Shown piece by piece: positions 8,079 through 16,908 of a stretch of 64,000 bases of DNA (position 1 is its first letter; each line of letters opens with the position of its first letter). The position numbers and the translations under genes were made by a program. The DNA comes from Streptococcus parasanguinis. Lineage in GTDB: Bacteria; Bacillota; Bacilli; Lactobacillales; Streptococcaceae. The stretch covers positions 216,704 to 280,703 of the forward strand of contig NZ_JAHDAC010000003.1 of NCBI RefSeq assembly GCF_018499505.1, read 5' to 3'. Under the pieces are notes generated by a model that had not been told where the DNA came from, did no database searches, and saw only the letters and a program-made list of their open reading frames with translations.

Positions 8079-9348
8079 ACACCAAGAGATTTTAGACTAT
8101 CTCGAAAAATTACCGATTGGAAAACGGGTCAGTGTCCGCAGTATTTCCAATTTTTTGAATGTCAGTGATGGGACAGCTTACCGTGCCATTAAAGAAGCTG
8201 AAAATCAAGGAATTGTAGAAACGCGTCCTAGAAGCGGGACTATCCGTGTCAAATCGAAAAAAGCTGTACTAGAGCACCTGACCTATCGGGAAATTTTAGA
8301 AATCACCGGTTCTGAAATATTAGCAGGTGAGGAAGGTCTCGAAAAAGAATTTAATAAATTTTACATCGGTGCCATGACGGAAAAGCACGTCCTAGACTAT
8401 GTGTCTGAAGGTGGGCTTTTGATCGTGGGAGACCGCACCAGCATCCAACGATTGGCTCTTAAGCATGACAATGCGGTCTTAGTGACAGGTGGCTTTGAGG
8501 TCAGTGAGGATGTGATTGATTTGGCCAATCAGGTACAAATCCCAGTCATCCGAACTTCACACGATACCTATACCGTCGCGACCATGATCAATAAGGCTTT
8601 GTCTAACATGCAGATCAAGACGGATATCTTGACAGTGGAGCAGGTCTATCGGCCTTTCCATGAGTACGGCTATCTTTCTGAGACAGATACGGTCCGGGAT
8701 TATTTAGATTTGGTTCGAAAGAATCGCTTTAGTCGCTTTCCGGTTGTGAATCAGCACCAGATGGTAGTGGGTGTCGTGACTATGAGAGATGCTGGAGATA
8801 AGGCGCCTCAGACGACCCTTGATAAGGTGATGTCACGGACCATTTTTACCACTAATTTGTCCACCAGCATTGCGACCATTAGCCAACGGATGATCGCTGA
8901 AGATTATGAGATGATTCCTGTTGTTCGTAATAACCAGACCTTGCTGGGGGTTATTACGCGTCGGGATGTCATGGATCGGATTAGCAAGGTGCAGTTTTCG
9001 AGCTTACCAACCTTTAGTGAGCAGATTGGTCAAAAGATTCAAACAGAAAACGACCATTACCAATTCACAGTGGAACCGAGTATGCTGGAGAAAAGCGGTG
9101 TTTTGGCCAATGGGGTCATGATCGAAGTGCTGATGAAGGTTGTTCGCAAAATGATGCAACACAGTGGGCGTAGTCTGATCGTAGAACAGCTGATCATCAA
9201 TTTTTTACAAGCTGTGCAGGTGGATGATGTGATCCGCATTGAACCACAACTTGTTCGGCGAACCAGACGCTCTGCCTTGGTTGATTTTAGCTTGTATCTA
9301 GATCTGCAGCTGGTCGCGAAAGCAACCATTACGATTAAGATTAATTAA
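8071..9348 (+). CDS. spxR: CBS-HotDog transcription factor SpxR
   Basis: At 425 aa, the domains in order are an N-terminal helix-turn-helix (residues 1-60, ISNFLNVSDGTAYRAIKEA), a DRTGG-like domain (about 70-185), two CBS motifs (about 195-310, ending TRRDVMDRISKV) and a C-terminal HotDog fold. This exact combination is SpxR, which in pneumococcus activates spxB (pyruvate oxidase, hydrogen peroxide formation) and is thought to sense energy state through nucleotides bound by CBS. It overlaps the upstream acetyltransferase by 8 bases and is followed by map. Confidence 0.85.
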   Translation: MSKHQEILDYLEKLPIGKRVSVRSISNFLNVSDGTAYRAIKEAENQGIVETRPRSGTIRVKSKKAVLEHLTYREILEITGSEILAGEEGLEKEFNKFYIGAMTEKHVLDYVSEGGLLIVGDRTSIQRLALKHDNAVLVTGGFEVSEDVIDLANQVQIPVIRTSHDTYTVATMINKALSNMQIKTDILTVEQVYRPFHEYGYLSETDTVRDYLDLVRKNRFSRFPVVNQHQMVVGVVTMRDAGDKAPQTTLDKVMSRTIFTTNLSTSIATISQRMIAEDYEMIPVVRNNQTLLGVITRRDVMDRISKVQFSSLPTFSEQIGQKIQTENDHYQFTVEPSMLEKSGVLANGVMIEVLMKVVRKMMQHSGRSLIVEQLIINFLQAVQVDDVIRIEPQLVRRTRRSALVDFSLYLDLQLVAKATITIKIN

Positions 9349-9368
9349 ACAAAAGAAATGAGGAGACA

Positions 9369-10229
9369 ATGATTACATTAAAATCACAACGTGAAATTGA
9401 AGCCATGGATCGTGCAGGAGATTTCCTTGCCAGCATCCATATTGGATTGCGTGACTTGATCAAGCCAGGGCTTGATCTTTGGGAAGTAGAAGAATATGTC
9501 CGCCGTCGCTGTAAAGAAGCCAACGTCTTACCACTTCAGATTGGTGTAGAAGGCAGTCTCATGGACTATCCTTATGCGACTTGCTGTGGTTTGAATGACG
9601 AAGTAGCCCATGCTTTTCCACGTCATGTCATTCTCAAAGATGGGGATCTCCTCAAGGTAGACATGGTCTTGTCAGAACCGCTGGATAAATCTGTTCTAGA
9701 TGTATCGAAATTAGATTTTGATAATGTAGCGCAAGTCAAGAAATATACTGAGTCTTATAGTGGTGGCTTGGCGGATTCTTGCTGGGCTTATGCGGTTGGA
9801 AATGTTTCGCAAGAAGTCAAAGATTTGATGGACGTGACCAAAGAATGTCTCTATAAGGGAATTGAGAAAGCGGTCGTTGGCAATCGCTTGGGAGATATTG
9901 GGGCAGCGATTCAAGAGTATGCCGAAAGCAAAGGCTATGGCGTGGTGCGTGATTTGGTCGGACACGGTGTCGGGCCTACCATGCATGAAGAACCAATGGT
10001 CCCACATTATGGTCGTGCTGGACGCGGTCTTCGCTTACGAGAAGGGATGGTCTTGACGATTGAGCCAATGATTAATACCGGTACTTGGGAGATTGATACA
10101 GATATGGAAACTGGTTGGGCCCATAAGACCCTTGACGGTGGCCTTTCTTGTCAATACGAGCATCAATTTGTGATTACAAAAGATGGTCCAGTGATCTTGA
10201 CTAGTCAAGGTGAAGAAGGAACATACTAA
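9369..10229 (+). CDS. map: Type I methionine aminopeptidase
   Basis: This enzyme removes the initiator Met from nascent proteins. At 286 aa it is longer than the 250-aa E. coli enzyme because of an insert (SEPLDKSVLDVSKLDFDNVA, after residue 100) typical of streptococcal Map. Metal-site motifs are visible: DGDLLKVDMV, GHGVGPTMHEEP and LTIEPM. GAGGAG lies 6 bases before the ATG. It sits 20 bases downstream of spxR, probably in one transcript. Confidence 0.94.
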   Translation: MITLKSQREIEAMDRAGDFLASIHIGLRDLIKPGLDLWEVEEYVRRRCKEANVLPLQIGVEGSLMDYPYATCCGLNDEVAHAFPRHVILKDGDLLKVDMVLSEPLDKSVLDVSKLDFDNVAQVKKYTESYSGGLADSCWAYAVGNVSQEVKDLMDVTKECLYKGIEKAVVGNRLGDIGAAIQEYAESKGYGVVRDLVGHGVGPTMHEEPMVPHYGRAGRGLRLREGMVLTIEPMINTGTWEIDTDMETGWAHKTLDGGLSCQYEHQFVITKDGPVILTSQGEEGTY

Positions 10230-10246
10230 AAAATAGAGAGGAAAGA

Positions 10247-10309
10247 ATGGAGCTGAAGGCAAGTGTCTGTTTTCGCTCTTTGCTCTTTTTTAGTAAAATG
10301 GGGAGGTGA
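10247..10309 (+). CDS. Possible 20-codon leader ORF before the YihY gene
   Basis: An ATG preceded by GAGAGGAAAG opens a frame of 20 codons that ends in TGA 3 bases before the next ATG; the SD of the next gene (GGGGAGGTG) lies at its end. It may couple translation or may be chance. No known product. Confidence 0.25.
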   Translation: MELKASVCFRSLLFFSKMGR

Positions 10310-10312
10310 CGA

Positions 10313-11284
10313 ATGAAAAAGGTCCTACAAAAAGTACTGGGACAGCCATTTATAAAGGGCTTCGTGCGGTTTTATCAGAGCGCAGAGTCTGATATCACCA
10401 GCATTGCTGTAGCCTATTATTTGCTGATCTCCATTTTTCCATTGATGCTGATTGCAGCCAATATTTTACCCTACTTTCATATTCGTCCCACTCAGATTCT
10501 TTTGAGCTTACAGAAAGTTTTGCCAGCCTCCTTATATCGAATAGTGGCACAGATGATTTCGAGTGTATTGACCAAGCCTTCGACAGGCTTACTGAGTTTC
10601 TCGATTATTTCTGCTTTGTGGATCTTCTCTCAGAGCATTGCCTACCTCCAAAAAGCCTATAACAAGAGTTATGGGGTGGAAAAGGAGCGTGGTATTATCT
10701 GGGGGCGACTCTTTAGCTTTCTGATCAGTTTTGCCTTGCAGGGTTTGTTTGGACTTTCGCTGATCCTTTCCATGTTTGGGAAAATGATCGTTCGCTATCT
10801 CTATCGGACCTTTTCATTTGATCGGACGATTTATGTGCGCTTACTGAATTTGACAGAGCCGACCATCTATCTCTTGCTCTTTGTCAGTCTGGTCTTGCTT
10901 TATTACACTCTTCCAAATGTCAAAATTCCAAAATTTAGATATGTATTGCCAGGGGCGACCTTTGTTGTTGCTGTCCTGTATGCGATCTTGAATATCTTTT
11001 GGAAATATGTGGATCGTTATGTGAGTCATTTCTTAGATGCTCGTTTCTTCGGATCGGTCGTCCTAGCGGTCATCATGTTCTGGTTCATCTTGGTAGCTAA
11101 AATCATGATTATTGGTTGTATTTTAAACGCCAGTGTCCAATTTGCCAGAGAAGCCAAATTCCAAACGCGTAATGGAGAAATTGTCTCTAAATTAAAGACG
11201 GAAGAAGTAGCCTTTCGGCATAAAGAAGTTTCACAAAAATTAAAGCATCGCTTACGCTTGATAAAAAAAGATAAAACGGAATAA
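10313..11284 (+). CDS. YihY/BrkB-family inner membrane protein
   Basis: This 323-aa protein has about six hydrophobic segments between residues 30 and 285 and a charged, Lys-rich cytosolic tail. The N-terminal segment DITSIAVAYYLLISIFPLML is typical of the YihY/BrkB family, once mis-named ribonuclease BN. Function in streptococci is not established; transport of small molecules or lipids has been proposed for relatives. GGGGAGG gives a strong ribosome binding site. The first copy of the 175-bp repeat begins right after the stop codon and supplies a terminator. Confidence 0.8.
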   Translation: MKKVLQKVLGQPFIKGFVRFYQSAESDITSIAVAYYLLISIFPLMLIAANILPYFHIRPTQILLSLQKVLPASLYRIVAQMISSVLTKPSTGLLSFSIISALWIFSQSIAYLQKAYNKSYGVEKERGIIWGRLFSFLISFALQGLFGLSLILSMFGKMIVRYLYRTFSFDRTIYVRLLNLTEPTIYLLLFVSLVLLYYTLPNVKIPKFRYVLPGATFVVAVLYAILNIFWKYVDRYVSHFLDARFFGSVVLAVIMFWFILVAKIMIIGCILNASVQFAREAKFQTRNGEIVSKLKTEEVAFRHKEVSQKLKHRLRLIKKDKTE

Positions 11285-11286
11285 GT

Positions 11287-11461
11287 GAGAGTGGGACAGA
11301 AATCGGTAATTCGTTAGTATTCGATTTCGTTGTCCCACCTCCGCACAGTTGAGTAGGGCTGTAAAAGCTGATGAAATCAGCGTAGTAGAGCCCACTCAAC
11401 CACTGCGTCTTGCTCGACAATCCAAAAACAATTAAGAGGCTAGGATTTTTGTCCCAGCCTC
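11287..11461 (+). repeat. 175-bp structured repeat, copy 1
   Basis: It has the same length as copy 2 at 57292-57466 and differs at 7 positions (96% identity). Three stem-loops can be drawn: GTGGGACA-GAAATCG with CGATTTC-TGTCCCAC (11291-11338); GTTGAGT with ACTCAAC (11348-11400) enclosing GCTGAT-GAA-ATCAGC; and GAGGCT with AGCCTC (11436-11461) followed by eight T. No coding capacity is seen. Both copies follow a stop codon on the same strand, so the last hairpin may serve as a terminator. I cannot assign it to BOX, RUP or SPRITE. Confidence 0.85.
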
Positions 11462-11477
11462 TTTTTTTTGTTACCTA

Positions 11478-11511
11478 TTTTGTTGCATTTGCAACAAAAG
11501 TGTGTTATGCT
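11478..11511 (+). promoter_or_regulatory. Promoter and palindromic operator of the MarR operon
   Basis: A perfect 10-bp inverted repeat TTTTGTTGCA-tt-TGCAACAAAA (11478-11499) overlaps the -35 box TTGCAT (11483-11488), which is 17 bases from TATGCT (11506-11511). Its symmetry and place fit autorepression by the MarR protein encoded next. Confidence 0.75.
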
Positions 11512-11537
11512 ATTGTCAATAGGAAAGGAGGAGTGGG

Positions 11538-12002
11538 ATGAGTATTTTGCGTGAGATTGGCATCATTGCGAGAGCACTGGATTCTATAGCAAATATTGAA
11601 TTTCGAGATTTGGATCTGGCGCGTGGTCAATACCTCTACCTGGTGCGAATTGCCGAGCAACCTGGAATGATTCAGGAAGAACTCTCTGAAGTCTTGAAAG
11701 TAGATCGATCCACCGTTGCAAGGTCTGTAAAAAAACTAGAAGAACGAGGACTGATTCAGCAGCGTCCAAGGGGTGAAAACCTTAAAATCAAGGAATGGGA
11801 ATTAACTGAAAAAGGTAAGCAGATTTACCCCTTCATTTTAGGGGAGCATCTTTACTCTGAAAAAACTGCCTTAAAAGGATTTTCTAAAGAAGAAGTCGCA
11901 CAGTTAGAGGAGTATCTCATCCGAGTTCGTGAGAATATCACCTTGGATTGGGAGCTAGTCAAAAAAGGTCAAAAAAGAAATTATAGTGAGGTAAAGCAAT
12001 GA
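11538..12002 (+). CDS. MarR-family transcriptional regulator
   Basis: This 154-aa winged-helix regulator has its recognition region at about residues 45-90 (LSEVLKVDRSTVARSVKKLEERGLI), followed by the wing with RPRGENLK. AAAGGAGG lies just before the ATG. The gene overlaps the B3/B4-domain gene by 4 bases (ATGA), so both form one operon. The 22-base palindrome over its promoter suggests autorepression relieved by a small ligand, the standard MarR mode; the ligand is unknown. Confidence 0.85.
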   Translation: MSILREIGIIARALDSIANIEFRDLDLARGQYLYLVRIAEQPGMIQEELSEVLKVDRSTVARSVKKLEERGLIQQRPRGENLKIKEWELTEKGKQIYPFILGEHLYSEKTALKGFSKEEVAQLEEYLIRVRENITLDWELVKKGQKRNYSEVKQ

Positions 12003-12706
12003 AAGTGACAGTCGATCAAGCATTTTGGGATTTATTTCCAACAGCTAGAATTACAGTGATGTCTTTGTATGGTATTGATAATACAGTAGATGAAGCCAAG
12101 GATCCTTATTTCAAAGAATTGTTGGACAAGGGTACCAAGAGAGCATGGGAATTTATTGATGAAGAAAACTATACTCAGAGTGAGTTCGTTCAAGAGTGGC
12201 GCCAAGCTTTTAGCAAGTTTAAAACAAAAAAAGGAGCCCGATCTTCAATCGAGGCACTCTTAAAACGGGTTCACCAGGGACGTGAATTCTATCCGATTAA
12301 TCCTTTGGTGGATCTTTACAATAGTGTTTCTATGGCTTATGCCCTTCCTTGTGGGGGAGAAGATATGGATAAATTGGTGGGTGGACTCTCTCTAGGCCAA
12401 GCGAAAGGAGGCGAACCTTTCTTTCCATTAGGTGCTGAAGAAGATGCTCCAGCTTTGGAAGGGGAGATTATCTACTACGACCAAGAAGGAGCTGTTTGCC
12501 GTTGTTTGAATTGGCGTGAGGCTCAAAGAACCATGTTAACAGAAGATACCAAGGACGCTATTTTGGTGATTGAGGCCATCAACGAAGAGCAGGCCAAACG
12601 AGCCCAAACAGCCATGCAGGAATTGAAAGATCTAGCCAAGGATTATTTTGGGGTTGAAGGCACCATCTATCAATTAAGTGCAGAGCATGCAAGTATAGAA
12701 GTTTAA
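11999..12706 (+). CDS. B3/B4 tRNA-binding-domain protein
   Basis: This 235-aa protein carries a B3/B4 domain like the editing module of phenylalanyl-tRNA synthetase beta chain (KGARSSIEALLKRVHQGREF, then INPLVDLYNSVSMAYALPCGG). Stand-alone members are thought to hydrolyse mischarged tRNA or free amino acid adducts, but for most this is untested. It is translationally coupled to the MarR regulator. No catalytic synthetase domain is present. Confidence 0.75.
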   Translation: MKVTVDQAFWDLFPTARITVMSLYGIDNTVDEAKDPYFKELLDKGTKRAWEFIDEENYTQSEFVQEWRQAFSKFKTKKGARSSIEALLKRVHQGREFYPINPLVDLYNSVSMAYALPCGGEDMDKLVGGLSLGQAKGGEPFFPLGAEEDAPALEGEIIYYDQEGAVCRCLNWREAQRTMLTEDTKDAILVIEAINEEQAKRAQTAMQELKDLAKDYFGVEGTIYQLSAEHASIEV

Positions 12707-12713
12707 AAGATAA

Positions 12714-12745
12714 AGCTTGAAACAATCATTTCAAGCCTTGTTTTT
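12714..12745. terminator. Terminator between convergent genes
   Basis: GCTTGAAA and TTTCAAGC form the stem, followed on the plus strand by CTTGTTTTTG. It lies between the B3/B4 gene and the opposing GtrA gene. Confidence 0.65.
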
Positions 12746-13174
12746 GTTTTTAAAGACAAAGAGTTTACTAAAGACGTAATTGAGGACCACAATGGCCACT
12801 TGTGCAAAGAGGGTTTCAATCAGATTGATCTGGCTCTTGTTATTGTGGACAAATTGCCCGATAATTCTTGGGAACTGCTTGACAAAAATCTCAGTCAAGG
12901 CCATGTCCAGTATAAAGGTCCCAGAGCGCGCAATTGCAAATCGGATCAAGCGCTGAAACCAGCCCTTTCTTTCTTGTTTAAAGACAATGGTATCATTGGT
13001 CGCAAAGGCAAAGAGGATCCCAGCAATGTTTCCAATTGCGGTCGCTAATCGTTCATCAAGAGACACTTGATAGATGAAGAGGCGGGTTCCGACGGAAACA
13101 ATGGTTGTGGCAACTCCAAAAAAGAGATAGGATAAAATCTCATTATCAAAAAATTTTTTAATTAGTGTTTTCAT
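12731..13174 (-). CDS. GtrA-family small membrane protein
   Basis: This 147-aa protein has four predicted membrane helices (about residues 13-33, 40-60, 77-97 and 118-138) and the GtrA-like motifs FGVATTIVSVGTR and FATNDTIVF. GtrA-family proteins take part in moving lipid-linked sugars across the membrane, for glycosylation of polymers or teichoic acids. No glycosyltransferase neighbours it here, so the partner is unknown. It is divergent from the queT leader. Confidence 0.75.
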   Translation of the reverse strand: MKTLIKKFFDNEILSYLFFGVATTIVSVGTRLFIYQVSLDERLATAIGNIAGILFAFATNDTIVFKQERKGWFQRLIRFAIARSGTFILDMALTEIFVKQFPRIIGQFVHNNKSQINLIETLFAQVAIVVLNYVFSKLFVFKNKNKA

Positions 13175-13220
13175 AAATTCAGTCTACCATAAAACCTCAA
13201 AATATGCTATACTTGAAAAG

Positions 13221-13303
13221 TTGAAGAAATCAAACCTTCAACCCTTGGTGCTTAAGATCCTTTCGCCAAGCATATTACACGTGGGAAAACCGCTAAAGGA
13301 GAA
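13221..13303 (+). promoter_or_regulatory. preQ1-II riboswitch of queT
   Basis: The optional first hairpin TTGAAG/CTTCAA (13221-13241) is followed by the conserved core CTTGGTGCTTAAG (13244-13256), CCAAG (13266-13270), CATATTACACG, and the small stem GTGG/CCGC before the SD AAGGAG (13296-13301). This matches the type II preQ1 riboswitch known upstream of COG4708 transporters in streptococci. Ligand binding hides the SD and lowers translation. Confidence 0.93.
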
Positions 13304-13306
13304 TAA

Positions 13307-13816
13307 ATGAAACAGTTAACTGCTCGTGATATGGCACAAATTGCTATTGTTGCTGCGATTTATATCGTATTGACCATTACCCCACCTCTCAACGCTATGG
13401 CCTACTATGGCTATCAATTCCGTGTTTCGGAAATGATGAATTTCTTAGCTTTTTACAATAAGAAGTACTTGATTGCGGTGACGCTTGGTTGTATGATTGC
13501 TAACTTATTTAGTTTTGGATGGATCGATGTCTTTGTCGGTGGAGGTTCAACCTTTGTCTTCTTAGGACTTGGACTCATTCTATTTGGTCGATTCAAAAAC
13601 AAGTTCTTGTTTGACGGCCTTATTCGCTTGGACCATTTCTTGTTTGCGATATTCTTTTCCATCTCCATGTTTACGATTGCCTTGGAACTTTATTACCTTC
13701 AAGGCCAACCATTCTTCTATAACTGGTTGACCATGGGATTGGGTGAATTTGCATCCTTGATTTTTGGAGCGATTGTGATCAATCAACTTTCTAAACGGAT
13801 CGATTTTACAAAATAA
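13307..13816 (+). CDS. queT: Queuosine-precursor transporter QueT (ECF S component)
   Basis: This 169-aa protein has five to six membrane helices and belongs to the QueT/COG4708 family of energy-coupling-factor substrate-binding subunits. It imports a queuosine precursor, probably preQ1, and needs the shared EcfAA'T module encoded elsewhere. The riboswitch directly upstream responds to preQ1, which supports the assignment independently. It is a single-gene unit ending in a terminator. Confidence 0.92.
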   Translation: MKQLTARDMAQIAIVAAIYIVLTITPPLNAMAYYGYQFRVSEMMNFLAFYNKKYLIAVTLGCMIANLFSFGWIDVFVGGGSTFVFLGLGLILFGRFKNKFLFDGLIRLDHFLFAIFFSISMFTIALELYYLQGQPFFYNWLTMGLGEFASLIFGAIVINQLSKRIDFTK

Positions 13817-13824
13817 GAAAAGGG

Positions 13825-13843
13825 AGCTTTGGCTCCTTTTTTA
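13825..13843 (+). terminator. Terminator of queT
   Basis: GGGAGC and GCTCC form a short GC-rich hairpin around TTTG, with TTTTTT after it. Confidence 0.8.
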
Positions 13844-13891
13844 ATGCTAAGAATGCAGTAAATTCAAGGCTAAATTAAGATTTTATGATAA

Positions 13892-15859
<1,968 letters not shown>

Positions 15860-15868
15860 AGGATCTTT

Positions 15869-16831
15869 ATGGTAGAACGAATCAAAAAAGCCCGTTTAAT
15901 TTATAATCCGACCTCTGGGCAAGAAATTATCAAGAAAAATATTGCGGAAGTCTTAGACGTACTCGAAGACGTGGGCTATGAAACCAGCGCCTATCAAACG
16001 ACTCCAGAACCATTTTCGGCTCAAAATGAAGCAGAAAGAGCCGCTAAAGCAGGCTTTGATTTAATCATTGCCGCTGGTGGAGATGGTACGATTAACGAAG
16101 TGGTCAATGGGGTTGCAGGTCTGGAAAATCGTCCGCAGATGGCCTTTATCCCGACCGGTACCACCAATGACTATGCGCGTGCCTTGAAGATCCCGATGGG
16201 CGACCCTGTGGCGGCTGCTCGCATTATCGAAAAGAATCAAACCATTCAGATGGATATTGGTCGTGCCTATGGCAGTAAGTATTTCATCAATATTGCTGCA
16301 GCAGGAACCTTGACAGAATTGACCTTCAGTGTTCCAAGTAGTGTTAAATCTCGCTTGGGTTACTTTGCCTATGTGGCAGAAGCTGCTAAAATGTTGCCAC
16401 GAAACAAGGCTCGTAAGGTGCGGATTGAGCACGACAATGGTGTTTTTGAAGGGCCAGCGTCTATGATTTTCGTGGCCTTGACCAACTCCATTGCTGGCTT
16501 TGAAAGTGTCGCGCCAGATGCTAAGCTTGATGATGGGAACTTTACCTTGATTATCGTAAAAACTGCTAAGCTCTTTAACATGTTGTCCTTGATGATTCAG
16601 GCCATCAATGGAGGCAAGCATGTGCACGATGAAAATGTAGAATATCTCAAGACCAAGAAGTTGACGATTGAAATGTTAGGGAAAAATGCCCAACCATTCC
16701 GCATCAATCTAGATGGGGAATACGGAGGAGATACTCCAGTTGAATTGGAAGTCTTCCATAACCACTTGGAATTCTTTGCAAATATTGATGAAATCAACAA
16801 CGATGCTTTGGTTCACCCATCTGAAGAATAA
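15869..16831 (+). CDS. Diacylglycerol/lipid kinase, DgkB/YegS family
   Basis: This 320-aa protein has the catalytic-domain signature GGDGTINEVVNG (about residues 69-80) and the second motif PTGTTNDYARAL. The family phosphorylates diacylglycerol or related lipids; in Gram-positive bacteria DgkB recycles the diacylglycerol released by lipoteichoic acid synthesis. The presence of ltaS close by (19261) is compatible with that role. It is probably co-transcribed with ligA. Confidence 0.88.
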   Translation: MVERIKKARLIYNPTSGQEIIKKNIAEVLDVLEDVGYETSAYQTTPEPFSAQNEAERAAKAGFDLIIAAGGDGTINEVVNGVAGLENRPQMAFIPTGTTNDYARALKIPMGDPVAAARIIEKNQTIQMDIGRAYGSKYFINIAAAGTLTELTFSVPSSVKSRLGYFAYVAEAAKMLPRNKARKVRIEHDNGVFEGPASMIFVALTNSIAGFESVAPDAKLDDGNFTLIIVKTAKLFNMLSLMIQAINGGKHVHDENVEYLKTKKLTIEMLGKNAQPFRINLDGEYGGDTPVELEVFHNHLEFFANIDEINNDALVHPSEE

Positions 16832-16908
16832 AAACAATAGTTGGAGTCCATTACGTGTTTTACAAGCGGATGGTTCCTTCGGTATTAAATTGGAAATAGG
16901 AAAATGTT

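Noticed and set aside
13221..13303. Interpreting the queT leader as a T-box
   Set aside because: There is no T-box sequence or specifier loop; the conserved CTTGGTGCTTAAG and CATATTACACG segments fit preQ1-II.
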